From: Whalleya microplaca
Lineage: Eukaryota; Ascomycota; Sordariomycetes; Xylariales; Xylariaceae
Reading direction: 5' to 3'
DNA length: 64,000 nt
Assembly (NCBI GenBank): GCA_022497155.1
Contig: MU385723.1
Coordinates: forward strand, 806,001 to 870,000
In this document: in pieces, positions 25,250-35,843 of the stretch
How positions within the stretch are numbered: position 1 is the stretch's first letter
Layout: each line of letters begins with the position of its first letter
Position numbers and translations under genes: made by a program
The notes under the pieces: model-generated
The model's input: the letters and a program-made list of their open reading frames with translations, nothing else
Told to the model about the DNA's origin: nothing
Database searches by the model: none

Positions 25250-26575
25250 GTTGCTCGATTGGTAAAGGAGTGAGAGGAAGAAGAAGTGAGAAGTTATTAA
25301 TTTTCAAATCTGCTTGCGACGATTGACGGTCGAAAGATTAGGAAGGCAACTTTATATAGTCCAAATATAAAATTTCGAGTTGTTTGTTGCGGGGAGAGTG
25401 TCGCAACGGATTAACCCCACCACTTATAGGTCAAGATACAGCCGTGATTCTCCAAGCCTCCTCAAGGTGGGGGAGGTAGGTTGAACCGACCGAGATACGG
25501 CAAGTGAGGATGCGAGGATGCTGATGTCACTACTATGTGTAAGTAAGTCATCATAGCCGGCACCTCCCCAAAGCTCCTAGATTCGGATCTTTATCTTGGT
25601 ACTGTTTATCTTGGTAATGTTCGCCGAGATGCTTACCAGGCCTTCGATAAGCGCCGTGTTGCAAATGGCTTTCCCTCATTGCTCTGAAGTATGTAACTAG
25701 GTGCGATACCGTCGGCATTGCGGTATGCTTCTACCAGTATACGGTGGACAAAACTCGGGATGTTCACTAGTTTATCCCCTCTGTCTCGGCACTAGGCCCA
25801 GTAGGAAGATAGTCCCTGGCCGAGAACGATAATATATACGGAGTATCAAACACGCAATTGGGGTTTGGTTGGCGACAGCTATTAGTCACTCGGTGTCACT
25901 AATAACGCGTTCGTTAGGTTGGCTAATAAGTGATAGAGGAGATAGAGGAGATAAAAGAGCACACGGAGTTACGGCTGTTATATAGCAAAATGTCTAATGA
26001 GAACCCTGAGGACTACCTCAGTAAAGTATGTATCATATAAACTGTACAGTATGCAGTATGTCTATGTAACGGTCAATAACTCGTTTAAAAGAGACCTTCA
26101 ACTTGAGCCTCCCAGATTTTACCTCTTTCAGTTTGACATGCGCAGGTACGAAGTACAAGATACAGTACCTTTGACAGGGGGTGCAGGGGCCACAGGGGAT
26201 TTAGATAGCATGAAGTGGTCCGTGCATAGTAATTGGCGCCTGCGCTTCGATGCTCCAACCGCGTCTCTTGGTCTGGCAGAGCTCCAGCTACCAGCACCGC
26301 GCCGTAAATTTTTGTTAGGAGCTGCCTTTCATGCATGCGCAACACAAACAACATCACATATCCAGCTCTTGCATCACCTCCAACCAGAACAATTGACCTC
26401 TGGGTTACGGTAATGCCATAAATCGATTGCCCTCTTCAATGCGACCCTGGATCCCTACCGTTTCTATCGCATAGTCTGCAGGCAACACGACTTAAGGGAG
26501 CCCACTCCCCAACCGCCTCCCAACCGCCTCTGAACCGCTTCTCAACCGCTTCTCAACCGCTTCTCAACCGCCAAG
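25250..26575. promoter_or_regulatory. Divergent intergenic region between SFA1 and the Nup85-like gene
   Basis: About 1.3 kb holding both promoters. A 138-codon frame at 25997-26413 is judged spurious (no family, mixed composition). Just before the nucleoporin start lies a run of direct repeats listed separately. Confidence 0.4.
26510..26573. repeat. Tandem CAACCGCTTCT-type repeat in the nucleoporin 5' leader
   Basis: Five to six imperfect, mostly 11-base units of the form AACCGC-(C/T)TCTC end three bases before the ATG at 26576. At least the last three units are nearly identical. Confidence 0.85.
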
Positions 26576-29500
26576 ATGTCATTCAGATTCTCCGATATCA
26601 GCTCGTCACCCTCTACGCCGGACAGAGGCCCTAGGGGCTTCAACGCCACCCATCTCTCCACCACTCCAGTTGGCCCTCCCCCGCCGCCATCCTCTGCTCC
26701 ATCATTCACCCCGAAAGGCGAACCATCTCCCTCGTTTCTAAAGAGCTCTATCGGTGCCATGAGCGGCAAGGTTAAACCACCGGACTTTGGAAGACCTAGT
26801 CTGGGCAAGTCAGGGAAATCTAGTCCCGGAAGACGGAGTAATGTGCCGCTCGGTAGATCGCTGAGAAGTTCCACTGCGCGACAACCATCTCGTCTGAGCA
26901 GAGAATATCACGGAGAGGATGACGACGAGGAGGACGAGGAGGAAGAATACGATGGTATACAAACGAATCGTCCCGGCACTTATGGAATGCCTTACGATGA
27001 CTCGGAAGACTCGGATACAAATCCGCTGGAGGAAGATGAGGACGAGGAAGACGAAGACGCCGAGGGAGAGAACGATGACGATGCGGAGGCGATGGATGAG
27101 GATGGCAACGACTATGACATCGAGGAGGATCTGTTGAGAGAAATAGCCGGCACCGAAGCTCGCGGCGATCAGTTCGACGATGGTGGCTCAGACTTGATGA
27201 TGCTTACGACCCCGGCCGCAGACGAACGGGTAAGCAGGGAAGCCGAAGACTTTTACCGTGCTTCCGCCATGCGCTCTACTATGACCCGAAAGCGAGATCT
27301 GAAGTACGCGACACTTGCAAAAGATCTATACAGCCAGTCTGACTTCGCTGAGGTGACCGAGCCGGACAGTGTCATCCTCCAAACGGAGGATGTTATCAAT
27401 CGACTTTTCGATGAGGGGGTCGGTCCTGAAGATGACGAGGAGAGGCTGGATGACACAATAGCCCAGACCTGCGTCAAACTAGTTGAGAATATATGGCGAA
27501 CCCACGTGGACACCCTACCCGACGTCTCCGATGAGCACGCAGCGAAGGTAGGGCCCAGCGCTCTTGCCCCGGACTTCGAAAAGGCTGTGTATCTGGCAGC
27601 TTTGGTCCTTAGAATTCACCATACACCTTCAATTCGGGATGAATTTGGTGGGTACAGAAATGAAGCCTTGCCTGCTGTTCTTTTCGATTGGCAAAATGAT
27701 GAGCACAACCTCGACCAGGAACAACTAGAGGCCATTTTATATCATCGACTAGCCCCCGCAGCTCACGCACTATACTGGCAAGCTGTATTCAATGCTCTCG
27801 TACGTGGAAACATCGGCGGGACGCTAGAACTTCTGAGAAGTGCTGGTTGGGAGTCTGTTAAGAAGTCTCCCCGCGGCGAAGCACTTTACAATGGACCGGC
27901 CTTAGCAAATATCAAACGCGTCATTGAAGACCTTTGCCAGGTTATAGAAATATGTCCTGCAACGACTAATCTTAGCTGGGATATCCGCAGCAGCGATTGG
28001 ACGTTGTTTCGCCTCAAAGCCAAAGCAGCTAAGGAGGGACTTATCAGCTTCTCTGAAGGCAAGGACAGAGCTCACCCCACAACAAGTCGATTCACCAATT
28101 CTGCTTTTGGCGATTCAACGGATGGACGGCAATCGCTTACTGGACTTGCGCGAAAAGCAGAGAGTCAGATTCCCTGGGATATATATGAAAACCTTCAATC
28201 TCTCTACGCCATCCTTGCCGGTGAGCCAGAGGCCATTCTTGCGGCTGCGCAAGACTGGTGTGAGGCAACGATCGGTTTGTTTGGATGGTGGGATGATGGT
28301 CACAACAAGCGAAACCATTCGCGGTCGTTGCACTCGGGTAATAGAACTACTGGAGATGAGGACTTCCTTGACCGTCTTGCTTTGTCTCTTCAGACTGCTA
28401 CGGAATCTGACTTCCACTTCAACTCTGCCGATCCAGTTGAAGTAGGAATTGCCTGTGCATTCGAAAGCAATATCGAAGGCGTTATTGGATTCCTGAGACT
28501 GTGGTCATTACCAATTGCATCGACAGTAGCTGAAATCGCATCACTAGGCCGATGGCTACCTCCCCCAGAGCCACAAAATCTAATTAACATGGACGATTTT
28601 GACATGGAGGAGTTGGAAGTCTTGGGCATGAACGAACGCTCTGGACCAGATGCGGACGACGGTATCAAGGATACCACTCTCATCCATTATGCCCGTACCT
28701 TAAGGAATCGTAAACACATAACCAGCACCTCTCCACACGGCCGGCTTTCTCGTGAGGGTTGGGAGCTAGCCATTCAGATCGTCGGCCGAATTGATTCCCC
28801 TGAGCGTTCCGAGCAAATGGTGCAGGAATTGTTGACAAGTGTCCTCAACGGTATCGACGAGTATTCCCGTGAGACTGTCGATAAAGTATGGAGGCTGCTC
28901 AATGAGCTTGGCATGATAAACCTTGCCGAGGATACAGCTGAGGTATGTAAGCATGGGAAATCTGATAGAAGTTTCACTAACAGTCGTTAGGCCTTTGGAG
29001 ATATTCTAGCGAAGGACACTTTCCGCTGTGGAGAGACTCTGTGGTATTACGCTCTAGCACATCGTCCCGGCAAAGTTCGCGACGTTCTGAATACTCTCAT
29101 GTCCATCTCTCTCGTGAATTCCACAGCTTGCCCTCCCGAGAACGAACTGGACGATGTCCTCAAAAGATTACTGAAGGAGAGAACAGCAACTTTAGAACAA
29201 TTCGCGAAACAGGACCTCGAGGCGGCAGAGCTCTTGGGCAAGATGCTGAGCGGGTATGCCACGCTTCGGAAGTTCTACCAACTCCGTGACGGCAACGGCA
29301 AGGCGAACCAGAAATCGCCACTAGCCCGCCCACAAGCCGCAAGCGCCCTGACGGCCGTCATCGCCAGCGCCGACGACAACATCCGAGGCGGCCTGTACGA
29401 CGACACGCGCGACGCGGTCGTCAGCGAGGACTTCCTGCTGGCGCTGCTGGGCGAGGCGTCGGTTTTCGTCGGGCAGTCTCCCCCCGTGATCACGCTCGAC

Positions 29501-29881
29501 CAGATCGACACGCTACTCAAGGCGATCGAGGACATCCAGACGGTGGGGTCGCGGGTGTACGACGCGGCGGACGAGTTCTTCAAGCTGGTGCTGGCACCCG
29601 GGCACGGCAAGGGTAGCACGCCGGCGGACCTGCTGAAGCAGTCTACGTCCTCGCTGGGCGGGAGCTTCGTGATGGCGGGCAGCTCGATGATCGCGTCGCA
29701 GCTGCACCAGTCCGTCCTCAAGAGCGGCATGGTCAAGGGGTCTGTTAAGAGGGCGTGGGACTGGCGCAACGGCGTGCGCGCGGGGAGTTCGTCGAAGGAT
29801 GTGCTCAGGCAGATCCGGCTGGGTCTCACGCGGGACCTGGCGAATTTGTGGCTTGAGCAGGCCGATAGCGTTATCTTGTGA
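26576..29881 (+). CDS. NUP85: Nuclear pore Y-complex nucleoporin, Nup85-like
   Basis: Two exons, 26576-28942 and 28991-29881 (48-base intron, phase 0), give 1085 aa. Residues 1-190 are disordered: Ser/Pro-rich, then strongly acidic (EDDDEEDEEEEYDG). From about residue 220 the protein is a continuous alpha-helical solenoid: ALYWQAVFNALVRGNIGGTL, LLRSAGWESVKKSP, WDIYENLQSLYAILAGEPE, VEVGIACAFESNIEGVIGFL, GWELAIQIVGRID, AFGDILAKDTFRCGETLWYY and LGKMLSGYATLRKFYQLRDG. The GWELAIQIV-to-ETLWYYALAH section matches the end of the Nup85 solenoid as I know it. The family is a scaffold member of the Nup84/Nup107 complex. Nup84/107 is the main alternative, since both are helical solenoids. The start is the first ATG after the leader repeat. 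Confidence 0.65.
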
Positions 29882-30456
29882 GCGAGCGAGCGAGCCATCT
29901 GCGATCTGAGGTTTTCAGATGAAAAACACAGAGTACTGGGCATTGAATTGGCGTTCGGGCGGATACAATGATATTCGGGTATGAGATGAGATCTACAATT
30001 GTGTAATACTACTACTACTGCTGTCTTATTAGATGAGGAAAGCCGGATGACAGACAGATTCGGAATCGCATAGATATCTATGAAAGAGATACATCATGGT
30101 GTTTTTTGCACGCCCTTTTTGGGGTTTGTGGTGTGTGAACTGCGCGATGATGGTGTCCTCTGCTACGGCCAGTCAATAATAGACCAATGATCTAACCGTC
30201 TAAGCTACTGGTGTGTGAACGAGCGAGGAACATCGTCGAGTCTAATATGAAGGGCTTATTGCTCTCATCTATGTCTTCTCCAAGTCCGACTTACATTTAC
30301 ACCTTTGTCATGGATAGAAGTGGAAACCAAAAGGAAGGATGGGTATTCATTGAGTCGCTAATAAGGTACAACAAGCTGATTGCTACATAACAACTGTGCG
30401 GTTATTCTCACAGTAGGAGGTCGTTGCCATATATCATCATGTTCACGTCAGAATCT
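29882..30456. other. Convergent intergenic region, no gene
   Basis: A 575-base gap between convergent genes. A hairpin-prone stretch near 30160-30215 has a faint tRNA look on the minus strand but lacks a proper T-arm (see rejected). Confidence 0.4.
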
Positions 30457-31546
30457 TCAAGCCCCATAGCCATGCTCCGCCAACTCCTTCTCCGTCCAGT
30501 CCCACAGCTTCTTCGCGAGGGCATCATCCAAGGCATTCGAGGACGCCCTGCCATGGACGCCGATGGGCTCGTAGTACTCGCCGCTCTTGACGTCCTTGGA
30601 CACGGAGGCCCACAGCTGGTTCTGGGTGCCCTGCTCGGTGGTGCTGAGGAGGCCGGGGACGAAGGTCTCGATGATGGCGCCGATGATGCGCACGATGTAG
30701 GGCCCGTCGGTGGCGTTGGTCAGCAGGCCCGTGTTGACGAAGCCCGGGTGGACGGCGACGACGCGCAGCTCCGGGTGGTCGCGCGCCAGCTGCCGCGCGA
30801 ACAGCGCGTTCGCCAGCTTGCTCATCCCGTACCGCTCGTACGCGCCGATGCCCTCCGCCTTCGTCCGCAGCAGCTCCCACCGGAACCCGTCCGCCACCAC
30901 GTTCCGGTGCCCGATCGACGACATCACCACCACGCGCACGTCGGCCTTGGGGCCCGAGGCCGCCGCCGTCTTCTGCAGCAGTGGGAGGATGAGGCGTGTT
31001 AGCAGGTGGTGTCCCATGTGATTCGTCCCGAATTGAATCTCGTAGCCGTCCTTGGTCAGCCCCGGCGGCACGGCCATGATGCCCGCGTTGAGCATCAGGA
31101 TGTCAAGGCGGTCTAGTTTTGCGAGGATCGTCTCCGAGGCCTTCTTCACCGACTCGAATGAAGCCACGTCGAGCTGTATGATCTGGATAGGCGCATCTGG
31201 GACTTCCTTCTTGATGTCGTCTATCGCTGCCTGGCCTTTTGCGACGTCTCGGGATGTCATCCATATCTGCGCAGGCTTCTTCCGGGCGAATTCAAGGATA
31301 CTCTATGGGACTTAAGGTTAGTAGTGGTCCTTCAAAGGTCTCTAGAGGCTCAGGTTGCAAAGGCTATCTTATGACATCTTTACGACCCCAGGGCAACATC
31401 GAACAAAGTATTGATAGGTACTAATCTGAAATACATACTTGCTTCCCTAGACCATGATTACCTCCTGTGACGAGTATGACCTTTCCTTCGAGTGAGGGAA
31501 GGTCTTTTTGTGCTGTGAAAGACACTGAGCTGGAAAACGGAAACAT
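30457..31546 (-). CDS. Short-chain dehydrogenase, retinol-dehydrogenase/WWOX-like
   Basis: Two exons, 31546-31439 and 31302-30457, with a phase 0 intron (donor GTATGT, acceptor CATAG), give 317 aa. The cofactor loop GGNHGLGKQ lies at about residues 28-36. Cofactor-specificity strand IWMTSRDVAKG, the acidic strand IIQLDVASFESVKKA, LMLNAGIM, FGTNHMGHHLLTRL, VMSSIGH and the catalytic YGMSKLANALFARQL follow. This is the extended Rossmann pattern of fungal RDH/WWOX-type SDRs acting on aldehydes, ketones or hydrophobic alcohols. Substrate is unknown. The start ATG at 31546 is preceded by an out-of-family extension, so it is preferred. Confidence 0.87.
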
Positions 31547-34500
31547 GATGATAGAGTCTGCACGTTTGATATATCTCAAAAAATGATTTAATAAGTGTCT
31601 ACAGTTGAGGATATAGAGACCAGTTATATTGGTGCTCGAGTATTGGTCATGGACTCCGTCGGCAATATATACATGCATGCACCCAGCATGCACCGACAAG
31701 CATCGAAGTCCCCGGCCAGCTGGATGCCTGCACTATGACGGCACTTGTATCACTTCGTAGCCAATTCATCGCTCTTTAGGTGTGGGATACACCGTCGTCA
31801 ACCGGGCCCACGGTAGGTGGCCGCTGGACGCTGGATCGACTTGGCTAGACGTCGTAGCCTACATCTGCATGGAGCTACCCAAATGCTGTGACCCACCTAG
31901 AAACTCCACCTCCAAAAGCTAGAAAGTTCCCCTTGTAAACGACGAGTCTAACAAGACGTCAAACGCCAATACACTATGAACGTGAATGAGGCATACTTAT
32001 CCAAGACCCCAAAGTCTCCGGCTTCACTCAAATCTATGACTATAGCCCCAGGTACTTACCTTCAACTCGAATCATATTTTACGCTTTTGACCTTGCTGTA
32101 TGAGCCAAAGATGACGTAAAACGATGATAGTGTTAAGGTTTGATGGCATTCAGGTCAAGCAGGGTGCCTTCACAATTTCATGATTGGGTTTATCAGGGAT
32201 AATACCACGTGGGCAGGTGAGGATATTAAGGTGAATAAAGTAGGTGAGAGGGAGTATTTAGGCCCTTTGCCATGGAATTTCTAGGTAGGCCGCGTCTCGG
32301 GGGTGGATCGAGTTGATCATGGCCCTATACCAGGACAGCGTTGACGAGACTAGCTTCACCGCTTCTACCACAAAAGAAGTGCGGTATACCATCAAAGGAA
32401 ACAGGCAGGTGTCGTTCATGTATCCGGGGAAGTAGCTTCAACGGGCTACAGGACGGTGACAAGGTTGAAGCTCCGCAACATCCGGATTTCGCCCCGGCAG
32501 CCACGTTGGATCAATAAGCTCCCTAGGGAATCGAGAAGAGGCATATTCCGTTGACAGTGAGACTGGGCGTGAGCGGAAACATCAGGGTAGGAAGGAAGAT
32601 AAAAGTTATGTAACGATGGCTATTGCTTACGAAGGGGCGAATAATAAATGCCACAAAATTGGTAGCGTCTTGATAGGTGCTGGCAACTGGAGAGCATGCA
32701 CTAGTAGAGAAAAGCCAACACCCAATCGCTTTATTATACATATCTAGCAAGTATTAATGGTAGACCATAGGTTAAACAGAGTTGATGAGTGATATAACGT
32801 AGAACTCTACCGCCTTCAGGGGTAAGAACCGTTAGTTTGGAACTTGGCCCACATAGGTTCGCATAACGCTATTGGTAGAGCCAATGAACAACGGATTGTA
32901 TGGATCAAGTTTTCTTCAATACTACCTGTGTACATATTCTCTGTGAATATCACAAAATAGACTCTTCACATGCAGGACATGGAAGAGTCTGGCCTGTAAC
33001 GTTATCGATCCCAGAGGACCGATTTTCAGGGTTGTATACTTGGCAGAGAGTAGATACCCAATGATCGTGTTCCCCGAATATCTCCCCTGAGTCAATCAAT
33101 GATCCACTCGGCTATACCATTACAACTCGCATTTAGCGGAGATTCACACAAGAATAATAAGTTGGTTAGTCATTCTAACTGGCTTCCTGGCTTTCTCCTT
33201 CACACCGGCACAATTGAAGTATGAGGCGGGATCAAGCTGGTTCCTGACATGGTCCAAGCGCCGTATAGAGTTAACGACACACTCAGCACTCCGCTTGAGT
33301 AGAGCTATCTGTAAGTTCTGACAGGTGCTGAAAATTGTACATGCAATTTCACTATATAGTAGTCAAGTAAACTACTAGTATGGTATGATATGTATCGCAG
33401 TAAAAGTGTGTGTAGTGATCATTTAGGTGCTGCCGTGATCACTAGTGGTTGTTAATTAGAATTGTAAAGTTGTAAAGTCTAAGTGATCTCTTTCACAGCA
33501 GCTCGGGAGGTAACTTCGAAGCAATGGCTCTTAGAGCATTTATTGCTCCGAGTTCTGTTTGCATAACACACTAATACTCCTGTCGTGACAACATGTAGTT
33601 CTAAACAATTACAAAGTGATGGCACAGTATATCTCGCAAAGTGTTCTTGAGTCGAGACCATTTCAATGTACTTAGATGTACCATAGACGTTGCGAGATGG
33701 AGGCGTTGTTATTGTAAGTGTAAACACGTTGAAATGGAACCGCACCTAGATGTAGGGTGCCAGGAGTTGCAGCAACCAGTTAGATGCAGCCACAAGTGCA
33801 GTTAGTAGACATAGCCATGGACTCGAAAGAAGCTGTGTTATAAATATACCTTGGATTATATTCAATAATCGTTGTAGTTTATCTGCATTCAATTATGGAA
33901 TTTAACAGTGCTGGTTCATTAGACTTGTGGCCTGTATGACTTGTCAACTTGCTCGTTTGAAGTTTCGGTCTCTGCGCATTTGATATTCATATAGCCGTGA
34001 AGTAACGTTAACATCAGAGCTATTGGTGACCTCATCGACATTGAAGTTGAATGACAATTGATCGGTATCCTAATTCAAGTATGATTACGACCTTAGATAA
34101 CTAGGTTGTTAATAATTCATCTTGGACGGCCTCTCAGTTTCTGCAAGGTAGAATTCAAATTCATGCACATATATGTCTAGTAATGTTTTCATTATATAAT
34201 GCCGACAAACCACCGTCCTAATGTTCGTATGAGCCTCGGTAATTATGAAACAGTCACACTCGGCGAAGCCGTCATTAGAGATCCTACATCCGGGTATTAG
34301 ATCTAGACTGGCAGCTGAGTTGCTATGAAGGATCTGGACAAGCTCGGTCCCGACAGCTTGTTAACACTTCAAGTCAGGGGTTTCGTCGGACTCATCGAGC
34401 GTCTTGCCTGATTAGGAAGATTCGACGGCAACTCCCGCCCAGAGCTTTCAATGACTCCTGAGTCCTGACTAATACAGCAATTGGATATTATGAAGAATAG

Positions 34501-34620
34501 CAGAGGATGGTTGTAATTTCAGCGTATGAAAATGGCTATATATGGCTGCTGGCCTCATTTAATACTAGAAAACTCAGTATCCGTGCAAAACCTGACTGTT
34601 ATCATCACCCCTATTTTACA
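31547..34620. other. 3 kb gene-free start of the accessory island
   Basis: No frame here shows a domain or credible exon structure. The base composition is visibly more AT-rich than the housekeeping part, especially 33340-34200. It could hold decayed elements, but I recognise no terminal repeats, transposase or reverse transcriptase fragment. Confidence 0.45.
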
Positions 34621-35046
34621 ATGGCTACCCTCTTGAGGCTCTCCCTTGTTATTGGCTCTGCTGCCTCTGCTCTAGCTCTCGGGACTGGATGGCCTGACTC
34701 AGGCACTCAAAGCGGCCAAGTCCATGTCTATAGCTGGGGCCAGGCAACGGAAGTTGGCTGCTTGACGGCAGACGGGAAGTGGACAGCATCTGGGGCCTGC
34801 GATACCTTCACGTCAGAGGCGCTCGGGCTCGTAACTGTCGACAGAAACTGGATTGAACTCGATATCAAGAGCAGCGAGGGCAATAAGTGCTGGTTCCCTG
34901 ACACCCACACTTTAGAGCTTGTGTGCGACAGCACAGTCAATGAGACTTTGTGGTTGCATGCTTCTGACTATAAGTCTGATAGTAAGAAGTCTCCTATCTG
35001 TTTGCTGTTTCAAGCTGACAAAGTTGGATATAGTCCTTGTCCATAG
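34621..35046 (+). CDS. Small secreted six-cysteine protein resembling the RNase T2 C-terminal domain
   Basis: An intronless 141-aa protein. The start ATG at 34621 is followed by a clear signal peptide (ATLLRLSLVIGSAASALAL, cleavage near residue 19-20). Mature cysteines are at about 47, 60, 90, 102, 127 and 140. The section QVHVYSWGQATEVGCLTADG followed by KWTASGACDTF recalls the fungal RNase T2 C-terminal domain, with its VGCL-x-AG-x-W-x-x-SG-x-C pattern. There is no catalytic RNase T2 CAS1/CAS2 histidine region upstream, so this would be a free-standing accessory domain. In the family that domain is non-catalytic. A secreted effector-like or cell-wall-associated role is inferred from size, Cys content and location in a gene-poor island. 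The frame continues open upstream to 34507, but the signal peptide fixes the start. Confidence 0.75.
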   Translation: MATLLRLSLVIGSAASALALGTGWPDSGTQSGQVHVYSWGQATEVGCLTADGKWTASGACDTFTSEALGLVTVDRNWIELDIKSSEGNKCWFPDTHTLELVCDSTVNETLWLHASDYKSDSKKSPICLLFQADKVGYSPCP

Positions 35047-35843
35047 CCGTGCGATCGATAGCTACGTGCCCCTTAACGGAGGGCCACCGTCCGGTAGTGA
35101 GGCGATCCCCTTGAAAAGCGAAAAGCAGACCCAAGAGTGCGTATTCTATAATTGTGTTTCCCTCTAGGCATGATCTATGTCTACCCTCCCTAAAAACCTC
35201 TTGTGTTCAAACCCCAAAATTGGGGGTTTGAAGCTTCAGGAGAGTCTATAAATACTTATTTACTTTGATTTGTGTGTAGTGGTAATAATTACCAGCTCAT
35301 ATGGGTAGCGGAATAGGTAGGCATGTAATCCTGAGCTAGGATGACAAAGTGGTCGTTGAGTATTGTCGATGTACCGGTAAGCAGTACCTGATGGAAAGAG
35401 GAGTGAGTAGCTATGCTATATAGTTTGGTTTGGACAAAGTTTAGACAGCGGTATTTCAATTTGCATCAGCTATATCGTGAATCCAAACTAAACTGCCCCA
35501 TAAGCTGCTTTGATTCCTCTTGAACTGACTGAGGGATTTAATACACGACTTGACAGTTCCATGGATATCTTTTACTTTCATGATAGACTCAGTGACCTGG
35601 CACAAAAATGCCATACATTAAGTGGTATGAAAAATGACTTCAGCCTGAAGGCTTTTAACAAGATAGGCTTTAATTGTGAACCAATGCAAATAATTCACTC
35701 ATAGACCTTTTGGTTTTAATTGATGGACTATGGTAGTGATAAAGGCAACTTGATTTCCATAAATATCACGACCTTAAGACCTGGACCCCATTGTTCTCAG
35801 TCTTAAGCATATGAGTGTATTCCAATAGCTTCTTAGGAGTACC
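35047..35843. other. Intergenic region with a strong hairpin
   Basis: No gene is recognised in this 797-base gap. It contains the inverted repeat listed at 35206-35232, and AT-rich sequence. Confidence 0.4.
35206..35232. repeat. Near-perfect inverted repeat (hairpin)
   Basis: TTCAAACCCC at 35206-35215 is matched by its exact reverse complement at 35223-35232 around a seven-base centre. Ten perfect pairs can form. It lies 160 bases after the stop of the small secreted protein gene, so a 3'-end RNA hairpin or a cruciform are both possible. Confidence 0.85.

Noticed and set aside
25997..26413. 138-codon plus-strand frame
   Set aside because: Sits in the SFA1/nucleoporin promoter region with no recognisable domain.
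30160..30215. tRNA-like segment on the minus strand (D-arm-like AGCTTAGACGGTTAGA and a five-pair stem)
   Set aside because: No proper T-arm or acceptor stem, and the loop lacks the invariant U33.
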